DNA of 20,049 nucleotides from an uncultured Clostridia bacterium (GCA_934154515.1 CAKPGD010000020.1:1-20049); one strand, 5' to 3'; shown: positions 1 through 6,732, numbered from the stretch's first letter. Numbers and translations: made by a program. The notes: a model not told the origin generated them from the letters alone.

Positions 1-1329
1 ACTATCTCCTGCTAGTCCTCCTTTAAATTTTTGTTCTGAACCAACTCTTGATTTTTCTTGATGTTCTTTGAATTTTTGATTAAATCCTTCTTCATCAACT
101 TTTATTCCTTTTTCGTTTGCTAATTCTACTGTTAATTCTAGTGGGAATCCATAAGTATCGTATAATTTAAATGCTAAATCTTTATCTAACATATCTCCAT
201 TTAAACGAGAAACTATTTTTTCAAATTCTCTTAAACCTTTTTCTAGTGTTTTGTTGAATTTGTTAAGCTCATTTGTTAATACATCTAAAACTACTTCTTT
301 ATTGTCTGTTAATTCTTTATAATAATCTTTATATTTTTCGATTATCATATTTGCAAGTTTTCTTTCAAATCCACTTTCTAAGTCAATTCCTATTTTCTTA
401 GCATGTCTTATCATTCTACGAATTAATCTTCTTAAAATATATCCTTGGTCTGTATTTGAAGGTTTTATTCCAGAGTAATCTGCACTAATAAATACTGCAG
501 TTCTAATATGGTCTGCTATAATACGTATACTTTGTGGATTTTCTTCGTATGTTGTATTAGACATTTCTACTATTCTGTCTATAATATCTTTCCAAATTGA
601 TGTTAAGTAGTTATCATCTACACCTTCTAGTATTGCAACTGTTCTTTCTACACCCATTCCTGTATCTACGTTTTTCTTTGGAAGTTCTGTTATTGTACCA
701 TTTGTATGTTTTTCGTATTGCATAAATACATTGTTCCAAATTTCTACCCATCTTTCATCACTTGGATCATGTTTTACTGGAACTGGTTCTTCACTTCTCC
801 AATAGAATATTTCTGTATCTGTTCCACAAGGTCCTACTTCTCCTGCAATCCAGAAATTGTTGTCTTTATCTAGGTAGCTAATTCTTTCTTCTGGAATACC
901 CATTTCTTTCCAAACTGATGCAGAAACTTCATCTCTTGGAATTAATTCATCTCCTTCAAATACTGTTACTGCTAATTTTTCTACTGGAATATTTAATACT
1001 TTTGTTAAAAATTCAAAGCTCCATGAAATAGCCTCTTTTTTGAAATAATCTCCTAAGCTCCAGTTTCCAAGCATTTCAAAAAATGTATGGTGAGTTTTAT
1101 CTCCTATCTCTTCTAAGTCTGTTAATCTTACACATTTTTGAACATCTGTAAGTCTTGTTCCTAATGGGTGTGGTTGTCCCATTAAATATGGTACAAGTGG
1201 TTGCATTCCTGCTGTATTAAATAATACGCTTGGGTCATTTTCTGGTATTAATGGTGCACTTGGTATTATTTTGTGTCCTTTACTTTCAAAAAATTTCAAA
1301 TATTTATCTTTTAAGTCTACTTTTTCCAT
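1..1329 (-). CDS. alaS: Alanine--tRNA ligase, N-terminal part (cut by window edge)
   Basis: Cytoplasmic class II synthetase that charges tRNA-Ala with alanine. The reading frame is open from the window edge up to an ATG at 1327-1329 and gives 443 residues, about half of a usual 870-880 residue enzyme. Visible: the N-terminal FNTAGMQP segment, the class II motif region around THHTFFEMLGNWSLGDYF, a GPCGTDTEIF segment near residue 168, and the tRNA-binding stretch with YILRRLIRRMIRHA. The common bacterial form carries GPC(S/T)E rather than GTDTE, so this looks like the divergent lineage; that subtype call is from memory. The editing and C-terminal domains lie outside the window. A GAGGAG ribosome site sits just before the start. 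mtaB ends 70 bp upstream on the same strand, and TATAAT at 1368-1373 could give a separate promoter. The gap is too short for a T-box leader. Confidence 0.96.
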   Translation of the reverse strand, partial: MEKVDLKDKYLKFFESKGHKIIPSAPLIPENDPSVLFNTAGMQPLVPYLMGQPHPLGTRLTDVQKCVRLTDLEEIGDKTHHTFFEMLGNWSLGDYFKKEAISWSFEFLTKVLNIPVEKLAVTVFEGDELIPRDEVSASVWKEMGIPEERISYLDKDNNFWIAGEVGPCGTDTEIFYWRSEEPVPVKHDPSDERWVEIWNNVFMQYEKHTNGTITELPKKNVDTGMGVERTVAILEGVDDNYLTSIWKDIIDRIVEMSNTTYEENPQSIRIIADHIRTAVFISADYSGIKPSNTDQGYILRRLIRRMIRHAKKIGIDLESGFERKLANMIIEKYKDYYKELTDNKEVVLDVLTNELNKFNKTLEKGLREFEKIVSRLNGDMLDKDLAFKLYDTYGFPLELTVELANEKGIKVDEEGFNQKFKEHQEKSRVGSEQKFKGGLAGDS

Positions 1330-1399
1330 TCTTATCTCTCCTCTATTTTCTCTTCTAAACTTGCCTTATTATATTACATTTACAAGCTTTTTTCAACTA

Positions 1400-2722
1400 T
1401 TATTTTCCTATTAGCTCTAAATTTTCTTCTTTTTCTATTAATACTTTTGTAATTGTATTTTCAATATTTTTATATGGAGCTTTTACAACTATATAATTAG
1501 TAGTATGTCCTTGTACATAATCTTCAACTTTTTCTTCCCATAAAACTTCTAACTCTTTACCTATGTAACTTTCATTGTGTCTTTTAGTATTACTGTTTGA
1601 AAGTTCTATTAATCTTCTACTTCTTTGCTCTTTTATATTTCCATCTATTTGATTTGGCATTACTGCTGCTTTTGTTCCTCTTCTTGGAGAATATTTAAAT
1701 ATATGCATCATGTAGAAGTCTATTTCTTTTAAAAATTGATATGTTTTTTCAAATTCTTCGTCTGTCTCTCCTGGAAATCCTACTATAATATCAGTTGTTA
1801 ATGCTACATTTGGATATGCTTCTTTTAAAAGTCTTGTACACTCTCTAAATTCTTGAGTAGTATATCTTCTATTCATTCTTTTTAAAGTTTCATCACATCC
1901 GCTTTGTAATGATAAATGAAAATGGTCGCATATCTTTTCTAGTTTTGTAAGTCTTTCTAAAAATTCTTTTGTAATTAAAGTTGGTTCTAAAGAGCCTAAC
2001 CTAATTCTTTCTATTCCATCTATTTTGTTTATTTTTTCTAATAAATCTATTAATCCAATATCTTCTTTTAAATCTTTTCCATATGAAGCAACATGTATTC
2101 CTGTAATTACAACTTCTTTTATTCCTTTTTTAGCAATTGTAGTTACTTCTTCTACAACACTATCTATTTTTCTACTTCTTATATGCCCTCTTGCATACGG
2201 AATTATACAATATGAGCAAAATCTATCACATCCGTCTTGTACTTTTATAACTGCTCTTGTTTTTTCAGTATAATCTGTTACTCCAAAATCTAGAAATTCT
2301 TTTTGATACATTACATCTGTTACCTTTGTTTCTTTTAAGCTATTTTTTTCTACTTCATTTGTATCTTTCTCTCTATTTTCAATGTATTCTTCTATATTCT
2401 CTAAAATTTTATTTTTCTCATTTGTTCCATATATTAAATCTATCTCAGGAATTTTTGCAAGCTCATCTTTTGCAACTTGTGCATAACATCCACACGCTAC
2501 TATTATAGAATTTGGATTTAATTCTTTTGCACGTCTTAACATCTGTCTAGATTTTCTATCTGCCATATTTGTTACTGTGCAAGTATTTATAATATATATA
2601 TCTGCTTTTTCTTCAAAATTAGCTATTTCATATCCTGCTTTTATAAATTTCTCTATCATTGCATTTGTTTCATATTGATTTACTTTACAACCTAATGTAC
2701 AAAAAGCTACTGTATTTTTCAT
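1400..2722 (-). CDS. mtaB: tRNA t6A37 methylthiotransferase MtaB
   Basis: Radical SAM methylthiotransferase that converts t6A at position 37 of ANN-decoding tRNAs to ms2t6A. The 440 residues match the usual family length. The N-terminal UPF0004 domain carries TLGCKVNQYETNA (Cys12), INTC (Cys48) and CGCYAQ (Cys79), the three ligands of the auxiliary 4Fe-4S cluster. The radical SAM CxxxCxxC is Cys165, Cys169, Cys172 within CDRFCSYCIIPYARG. A TRAM-like domain fills the C-terminus from about residue 375. GCKVNQYET separates MtaB from MiaB and RimO. The ATG at 2720-2722 has no Shine-Dalgarno directly in front; the only good one (AAAGGAG, 2763-2769) lies beyond a hairpin. alaS follows 70 bp downstream on the same strand and may be co-transcribed. 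Confidence 0.95.
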   Translation of the reverse strand: MKNTVAFCTLGCKVNQYETNAMIEKFIKAGYEIANFEEKADIYIINTCTVTNMADRKSRQMLRRAKELNPNSIIVACGCYAQVAKDELAKIPEIDLIYGTNEKNKILENIEEYIENREKDTNEVEKNSLKETKVTDVMYQKEFLDFGVTDYTEKTRAVIKVQDGCDRFCSYCIIPYARGHIRSRKIDSVVEEVTTIAKKGIKEVVITGIHVASYGKDLKEDIGLIDLLEKINKIDGIERIRLGSLEPTLITKEFLERLTKLEKICDHFHLSLQSGCDETLKRMNRRYTTQEFRECTRLLKEAYPNVALTTDIIVGFPGETDEEFEKTYQFLKEIDFYMMHIFKYSPRRGTKAAVMPNQIDGNIKEQRSRRLIELSNSNTKRHNESYIGKELEVLWEEKVEDYVQGHTTNYIVVKAPYKNIENTITKVLIEKEENLELIGK

Positions 2723-2731
2723 TTTTATATT

Positions 2732-2769
2732 AATGGTATATTTAATATTTAAATACCATTTGCTCCTTT
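2732..2769 (-). promoter_or_regulatory. mtaB leader: Shine-Dalgarno separated from start by a hairpin
   Basis: On the mtaB strand, AAAGGAG (2769-2763) is followed after 2 nt by an inverted repeat, AATGGTAT and ATACCATT (2753-2760 and 2732-2739, 13 nt loop). Nine nucleotides then lead to the mtaB ATG at 2722. If the stem folds, the effective spacing is about 11 nt; unfolded it is about 40 nt, too far to work. The same Shine-Dalgarno also precedes, at only 3 nt, an ATG opening a five-codon frame (MVFKY, 2759-2742). Either a bridging hairpin or a leader minigene is possible; the arrangement is seen, its function is inferred. Confidence 0.5.
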
Positions 2770-2780
2770 CTATATTAATC

Positions 2781-2828
2781 TTTTATTTTTACTTTTATTT
2801 TTACTTTTATTTTTACTTTTATTTTTAC
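2781..2828. repeat. Tandem 12 bp repeat, four perfect copies
   Basis: TTTTATTTTTAC occurs four times head to tail without a mismatch. It lies in the 255 bp between the divergent starts of mtaB (2722) and the small gene at 2978, just upstream of the mtaB ribosome site. On the mtaB strand it reads as purine-rich GTAAAAATAAAA units. It is too short and spacerless to be CRISPR. It may be a slippage-prone tract or an A-tract upstream element; no function is shown. Confidence 0.9.
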
Positions 2829-2917
2829 CTATATCATATTCTATACATATTTTTTATGCATTCTAAAAAATTACCTACATATTTTACCACATTTATTGTT
2901 TTTTTTAAAGAGTAAAT

Positions 2918-2946
2918 TTGATTTTTATGTAAATTTATGTTATAAT
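2918..2946 (+). promoter_or_regulatory. Sigma-A promoter of the small gene at 2978
   Basis: TTGATT (2918-2923) and a perfect TATAAT (2941-2946) are separated by 17 bp. AAAGGAG (2965-2971) lies 6 nt before the ATG at 2978. The gene therefore has its own promoter and does not depend on neighbours. Confidence 0.75.
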
Positions 2947-2977
2947 TAAACATATAAAATTTTGAAAGGAGATCTTT

Positions 2978-3235
2978 ATGTTTGATTATTCAGCTTTAAG
3001 TCACAAACTCTCTATTTCTCAAATGGATACTTTTTTAACCTTAAAGGATTACCTGGTTAAAGAATACCGGGAAAATGGTAATCTTTCCGGTGAAAGTATC
3101 AAAAAAGTTTTAGGAAACATTCCTGTGATTCCTTCAACTCATGATATAGACTCCAGGTTAGAAGCTTCAGATGAAAAGGCACGGTATGGTGAAAAAGCAA
3201 AAGCAATTGAAGATGCAATTGCCAAACTTGCCTAA
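2978..3235 (+). CDS. Small protein of unknown function, compositionally distinct
   Basis: I do not recognise this 85-residue protein. It is soluble-looking, without signal peptide, membrane segment or cysteines. The N-terminal half looks helical (residues 1-45, ending ENGNLSGESIKKVLG); a short PVIPST linker follows, then a Lys/Glu/Ala-rich C-terminal helix (about residues 58-85). The ribosome site AAAGGAG at 6 nt spacing and a good promoter support real expression. The DNA is visibly richer in G and C than its neighbours and uses codons such as CGG, AGG, CTG, CCG and ACC that are scarce around it, which suggests acquisition from another genome. It stands alone: mtaB is divergent and the NfeD-like gene downstream is separated by a strong terminator and has its own promoter. 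A regulatory or cell-surface adaptor role would be a guess. Confidence 0.8.
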   Translation: MFDYSALSHKLSISQMDTFLTLKDYLVKEYRENGNLSGESIKKVLGNIPVIPSTHDIDSRLEASDEKARYGEKAKAIEDAIAKLA

Positions 3236-3241
3236 TTTCCA

Positions 3242-3280
3242 CCCTGTATACAAGTTAACAACTGTATACAGGGATTTTTT
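3242..3280 (+). terminator. Intrinsic terminator of the small gene
   Basis: A perfect 11 bp stem, CCCTGTATACA (3242-3252) with TGTATACAGGG (3263-3273), has a 10 nt loop and is followed by ATTTTTT. It starts 6 bp after the stop codon and is the most GC-rich terminator stem in the window. Confidence 0.92.
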
Positions 3281-3330
3281 AGTTATTTTCTACAATTTAG
3301 CATCTAGCTCTTTCTTTTATTGGAAATTTA

Positions 3331-3339
3331 TGCTATAAT
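3331..3339 (+). promoter_or_regulatory. Extended -10 promoter of the NfeD-like / SPFH pair
   Basis: TGCTATAAT is a perfect extended -10 element, 34 bp before the start at 3374. No good -35 is seen at 17 bp (TTTCTT), as is usual when TGn is present. Confidence 0.65.
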
Positions 3340-3373
3340 TGTATTGTTAGAATAATTTATGGAGGTAAGTATT

Positions 3374-3820
3374 ATGTGGCAAATTTGGCTTATTTTAGCG
3401 GGTGTATGTTTTATAATCGAAATGACAACTGTTGGTTTCTTTGTATTTTGGTTTGGAATTGGTTCACTTGTAGCTATGCTTGTTAGTATTTTCGTACCAG
3501 AAAATATTCTAATACAAGCAATTGTATTTTTTATAGTTTCAGTAATTTTATTATTTTTAACTAAACCTTTAGTAGATAAATTTACTAAAAAAGACAAAAA
3601 AATTGAAACTAATGCTTTTTCTATAATAGGTAAAAAAGGTATAGTAACTCAAGACATTAATCCTACTATTGGTATTGGTCAAATAAAAATAGCCAATGAA
3701 GTATGGTCTGCCAAAACTGAAGATGACTCCAAAATAGAAAAAGGAACAGAAATTACAGTTATAAAAATTGATGGTGTAAAAGCTGTTGTAGAAACATCAA
3801 AAGTTAAAGTAGAAGCTTAA
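3374..3820 (+). CDS. NfeD-like membrane protein (short form)
   Basis: A 148-residue membrane protein of the short NfeD family, which partners SPFH/stomatin proteins in the membrane. Residues 1-68 hold closely spaced hydrophobic segments (about 3-20, 22-40 and 44-62) with PENILIQ as a turn. The remainder (about 75-146) is a beta-rich OB-fold domain, starting at the IIGKKGIVTQD segment. An upstream in-frame ATG at 3359 would add five residues but lies before the GGAGGT ribosome site (3361-3366), so MWQIWL at 3374 is the better start. The SPFH gene follows after 50 bp with its own ribosome site, the standard NfeD-SPFH arrangement. The exact role is not fixed by sequence; membrane microdomain organisation or quality control is the family expectation. 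The long serine-protease NfeD domain is absent. Confidence 0.88.
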   Translation: MWQIWLILAGVCFIIEMTTVGFFVFWFGIGSLVAMLVSIFVPENILIQAIVFFIVSVILLFLTKPLVDKFTKKDKKIETNAFSIIGKKGIVTQDINPTIGIGQIKIANEVWSAKTEDDSKIEKGTEITVIKIDGVKAVVETSKVKVEA

Positions 3821-3870
3821 CTTTAAATAATTTAGTTATTAATTTTAAAAAAATATAAAGGAGGATTTTT

Positions 3871-4788
3871 ATGGAAGGAATTATATTTTTAGTAGTTTTA
3901 CTTGCTATTATTATACTTATAGCTTTTAAAACAATTAAGGTTGTTAAACAATCTGAAGTTTATATTATTGAAAGACTTGGTAAATTTCATAAAATAGCTG
4001 ATGCTGGTCTTACAATAATTATACCATTTATTGACCACGTTCGTAGTGTAGTAAGTTTAAAACAACAAACTATGGACATACCACCACAAGGTGTTATTAC
4101 AAAAGATAATGTTACAATTACAATAGATACTGTAGTTTTCTACAAAATTACAGACCCTGCAAAAGCAGTTTATGAAATCCAAAGTTTAAAGAAAGGTATT
4201 GAATACCTTGCAATTACAACAATTCGTGATATTGTTGGTAAAATGGACTTAGATGAAACTTTCAGTTCTAGAGATGCAATTAATGATAAATTAAGAGTTA
4301 TCTTAGACGAAGCTACAGACCAATGGGGATGTAAAATAGACCGTGTTGAAATTAAAGACATTACTCCACCTGCAGACATTAGAGATGCAATGGAAAAACA
4401 AATGAATGCAGAAAGAAATAAAAGAGCTTTAATTTTACAAGCTGAAGGTGAAAGACAATCTGCTATTACTCTTGCAGAAGGTAAAAAAGAAGCAGCAATA
4501 TTAGAAGCAGAAGCAGATAAAGAAGCTAAAATAAGAAGAGCTACTGGTGAAGCCGAAGCTATTAAAAAAGTTGCTGAAGCCAAAGCTCAAGAAGTTGAAA
4601 TGGTATATGCTGCAATGATGAAAGCAAACCCAGATGAAAAATTAGTACAATTAAAATCTTTAGAAGCTTTAAAAGAAGTTGCTAATGGTGATGCTAATAA
4701 AGTATTTATTCCATTTGATGCAACAAGTGCTTTAGGAAGTTTAGGTGCTATTAAAGAAGTTATGAAAGACGATAAAAAAACTAAATAG
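3871..4788 (+). CDS. SPFH/band 7 (stomatin-like, QmcA-type) membrane protein
   Basis: A 305-residue membrane-anchored scaffold of the SPFH superfamily. Residues 2-19 form the N-terminal membrane anchor. The SPFH domain (about 22-180) includes SEVYIIERLGKFHK, PFIDHVRSV, the DIPPQGVITKDNV segment and VEIKDITPPADI. A long charged, Ala/Glu-rich coiled coil (about 175-245, ERQSAITLAEGKKEAAI) mediates oligomerisation in relatives. The C-terminus ends in VFIPFDATSALGSLG, the hydrophobic end typical of these proteins. Such proteins assemble into large membrane rings and are linked to membrane-protein quality control. AAAGGAGG (3857-3864) gives a strong start. It is co-transcribed with the NfeD-like gene and ends at a terminator shared with the convergent anti-sigma operon. 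Confidence 0.93.
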   Translation: MEGIIFLVVLLAIIILIAFKTIKVVKQSEVYIIERLGKFHKIADAGLTIIIPFIDHVRSVVSLKQQTMDIPPQGVITKDNVTITIDTVVFYKITDPAKAVYEIQSLKKGIEYLAITTIRDIVGKMDLDETFSSRDAINDKLRVILDEATDQWGCKIDRVEIKDITPPADIRDAMEKQMNAERNKRALILQAEGERQSAITLAEGKKEAAILEAEADKEAKIRRATGEAEAIKKVAEAKAQEVEMVYAAMMKANPDEKLVQLKSLEALKEVANGDANKVFIPFDATSALGSLGAIKEVMKDDKKTK

Positions 4789-4801
4789 AAAAGTAACTCA
4801 G

Positions 4802-4849
4802 AAAAAATAGAATTTCAAACAATATAAACTGTTAGAAATTCTATTTTTT
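4802..4849. terminator. Bidirectional intrinsic terminator between convergent operons
   Basis: A perfect 15 bp stem (AAAAAATAGAATTTC, 4802-4816, with its complement at 4835-4849) encloses an 18 nt loop that can pair further (AACA with TGTT). A-tract and T-tract flank both sides, so it can serve the SPFH gene on plus and the anti-sigma gene on minus. Confidence 0.85.
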
Positions 4850-4904
4850 GTTTAATATTTTTATTTTTTATCTATTTTTCTTTATTATTTTTATTATTAT
4901 TTTT

Positions 4905-4949
4905 TTGCTACTATTCTTTGCTAATATTCCTTACTACTGTTCTTTGCTA
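4905..4949. repeat. Imperfect 19 bp direct repeat spanning the anti-sigma stop codon
   Basis: TTGCTACTATTCTTTGCTA (4905-4923) and TTACTACTGTTCTTTGCTA (4931-4949) differ at two positions. The second copy encodes the last codons and TAG stop of the minus-strand gene at 4934; the first lies just after it. This looks like a small tandem duplication. Confidence 0.7.
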
Positions 4950-6007
4950 TTTTTCTTTACTAATTCTAGTGTATTTTCAATTCCATTTATATTTACTTTT
5001 AAATACATTTTATTAGTAAGCATCTTTTTATTAATTGGAATTTGGCAGGTAAATTTATCTTTATTTACACTATTAAAACTCATTGAATTTGAGGTATATT
5101 CTTTTCCATTTTCATCAATAATACTAATACAATTTTTTCTAATATTTCCATTATTAGAACCTTCTATCGTAGCTGTAAAAGTTGTACTTGTATTAGATAC
5201 TATCATACTTTCTAAGTTTATTTTATTACTACTTTTTTCTAATTTATATTCAACTACATTATCTAAATAAAATTTGTCTGGTACATCCAATTCTATGTTC
5301 CATTCGCTATTTGACAAAGCCTTATAATTATTATTTTTATTTTTATAGCCTATTCCTACTACTTTAATATATAATTTTTTAGCTTTTGGAAAATAATCTT
5401 TAGCTGACATCAAAGAACTTATAACAATATTATTTTCTGTTTTTGTTATATAAGTCATTTGTCCATTCATGAAATGTGGCTCTATATCATCTGTTGATTT
5501 TATATTGTTGCTTTTTATAAATTCTCTAGCAAGGTTTCTATTGGTTCCTGTTCTTACATGATATACCTCATTGTTTTCATTATATACTATATATGAATAT
5601 TCTAAATTTTTTTCATCTAATTTTGTTTTATCATTTAATTTAAAATCAAATACTATATTTATATCATTATCTGACATAAAAAATGAATTAATTTTCAACC
5701 CTACTCCATTTGAATATATATATTCCATATTTAAATTTTCAACGTACCCATCTGTAATAGCCTCTGATATACTCTTTACAATATACACTGGATTTCTATT
5801 TGTAAAACTTTGAATTACATTTTTTGCTTGTACTCCGCCTGCAATTACAATTCCACCTGTTAATAACATTATTGCAGCCTTTTTAAAACTAAACTTCTTA
5901 CTATTTTCAGTATTTTTCTTCATATCATACTCCTTCCCGAATTCGGATATAGCAATATTAAGTTTAATATTATTTAATATTCGTTTCTCCATATTTTTGT
6001 CTTCCAT
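4934..6007 (-). CDS. Putative membrane anti-sigma factor, DUF4179-like
   Basis: A 357-residue protein with a short cytoplasmic N-terminus (1-43), one membrane segment (about 44-61, AAIMLLTGGIVIAGGVQA) and a large outside domain (62-357) rich in Asn, Lys and beta-strand patterns. It is encoded 3 bp after the stop of an ECF-like sigma gene. The layout and the NGVGLKINSFFMSDNDINIVFDF segment recall DUF4179-type anti-sigma partners; I assign this by resemblance only. The expected role is to hold the sigma factor at the membrane and release it on an envelope signal. The ATG at 6005-6007 has AAGGAGGA (6017-6024) at 9 nt spacing. A second perfect ribosome site precedes Met29 inside the gene. No lipobox or LPXTG is seen. 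It could also be an unrelated sensor protein. Confidence 0.65.
   Translation of the reverse strand: MEDKNMEKRILNNIKLNIAISEFGKEYDMKKNTENSKKFSFKKAAIMLLTGGIVIAGGVQAKNVIQSFTNRNPVYIVKSISEAITDGYVENLNMEYIYSNGVGLKINSFFMSDNDINIVFDFKLNDKTKLDEKNLEYSYIVYNENNEVYHVRTGTNRNLAREFIKSNNIKSTDDIEPHFMNGQMTYITKTENNIVISSLMSAKDYFPKAKKLYIKVVGIGYKNKNNNYKALSNSEWNIELDVPDKFYLDNVVEYKLEKSSNKINLESMIVSNTSTTFTATIEGSNNGNIRKNCISIIDENGKEYTSNSMSFNSVNKDKFTCQIPINKKMLTNKMYLKVNINGIENTLELVKKNSKEQ
5921..5938 (-). promoter_or_regulatory. Internal ribosome site and start inside the anti-sigma gene
   Basis: GGGAAGGAG (5938-5930) lies 6 nt before an in-frame ATG at 5921-5923 (Met29). Spacing and complementarity to 16S rRNA match or beat those of the annotated start. 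Initiation here would make a form lacking residues 1-28 of the cytoplasmic segment but keeping the membrane anchor. Confidence 0.45.
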
Positions 6008-6010
6008 AAA

Positions 6011-6550
6011 CTAGTATCCTCCTTCTATTAAGAATTTTTTGATTTGCTTTCGTATCCTATGTAATTTAGTTTTTGTATTTACTTCTGAAATATTTAATTT
6101 CTCTGCTATTTGATTTATACTCATAGAATTATAATAGAATAATATGAAAATATTTCTATCTATTTCTTTCATTTCTTCTAATGCTTTTTTTATTAATTCA
6201 TTTCTTTCATTTTCTTCAATCAAAGTCTGAACATTCATAGAATCTTCAATTATATTCTCATAATCATCCAAATTATAAGTAATATTTATAGCTTTACATT
6301 TGTTTCTTACTACATTTTTTGTAATTCCTGCTATATAAGGCTTTATTGGCAATTCATCTCTTAATCTTTCTTTATTATTCCAAATAGCTAGAAAAACATC
6401 TAAAATAATTTCTTCTATGTCTTCATTAGACAAATACGGAGCCATATTTTTTATTATTTTATATATGTAACTATTATATTCCATAAATATTTCTTCAATT
6501 TTTATATTTCCATTTTGTTTGTATTTACTTATTAAATTTATTTCTTCCAA
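6011..6550 (-). CDS. ECF-like sigma-70 family RNA polymerase sigma factor
   Basis: A 179-residue two-domain alternative sigma factor. Region 2 spans about residues 20-87 (FMEYNSYIYKIIKNM, then the DIEEIILDVFLAIWNN helix) and binds core polymerase and the -10 element. Region 4 spans about 115-172 (EEMKEIDRNIFILFYY followed by the helix-turn-helix MSINQIAEKLNISEVNTKTK) and reads the -35. Regions 1 and 3 are absent, as in ECF sigmas. The start codon is TTG at 6548-6550, with AAAGGAG (6562-6568) 11 nt upstream. The downstream gene, 3 bp away, is its likely membrane-bound inhibitor. A TGTAAC-type promoter upstream suggests self-activation. Targets other than its own operon cannot be read from this window. 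Confidence 0.9.
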   Translation of the reverse strand: MEEINLISKYKQNGNIKIEEIFMEYNSYIYKIIKNMAPYLSNEDIEEIILDVFLAIWNNKERLRDELPIKPYIAGITKNVVRNKCKAINITYNLDDYENIIEDSMNVQTLIEENERNELIKKALEEMKEIDRNIFILFYYNSMSINQIAEKLNISEVNTKTKLHRIRKQIKKFLIEGGY

Positions 6551-6593
6551 TTTGTATAAATCTCCTTTAAAGGTATTAGATATATCTACTTAA

Positions 6594-6622
6594 ATATTAG
6601 CATTTTTTTACTAAAGGTTACA
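6594..6622 (-). promoter_or_regulatory. Candidate autoregulated promoter of the sigma / anti-sigma operon
   Basis: On the minus strand TGTAAC (6622-6617) and TAATAT (6599-6594) are 17 bp apart. TGTAAC, extended to TGTAACC, resembles the AAC-type -35 of ECF promoters more than TTGACA. No good sigma-A promoter is seen in this gap. Self-recognition by the sigma is an inference. Confidence 0.4.
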
Positions 6623-6658
6623 CATTTTTATATGTTTTATAAATTTTTTTCTAAGTAA

Positions 6659-6703
6659 AAAGAGTAGAATTATTGTATTATACTAAACTAATTTCTACTC
6701 TTT
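6659..6703 (-). terminator. Terminator downstream of rpoD
   Basis: AAAGAGTAGAA (6659-6669) pairs perfectly with TTCTACTCTTT (6693-6703) over 11 bp, with a 23 nt AT-rich loop. On the minus strand the stem runs into a short U-tract. It begins about 30 bp after the rpoD stop. Confidence 0.7.
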
Positions 6704-6732
6704 CATTTTATTTATTCTAATTTATATAAATT

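Noticed and set aside
1330..1399. T-box riboswitch before alaS
   Set aside because: The gap is 70 bp and has no specifier stem, T-box sequence or terminator.
2733..2915. Plus-strand frame with FYFYFY repeats
   Set aside because: It comes from translation of the 12 bp TTTTATTTTTAC repeat in non-coding DNA; no ribosome site.
3359..3373. Upstream start of the NfeD-like gene (MEVSI)
   Set aside because: This ATG lies before the GGAGGT site that serves the ATG at 3374.
4170..4583. Minus-strand Ala/Ser-rich frame inside the SPFH gene
   Set aside because: It is antisense of the Ala/Glu coiled coil, with no ribosome site or partner.
4848..5270. Plus-strand hydrophobic frame after the SPFH gene
   Set aside because: It starts within the bidirectional terminator and is antisense to the end of the anti-sigma gene.
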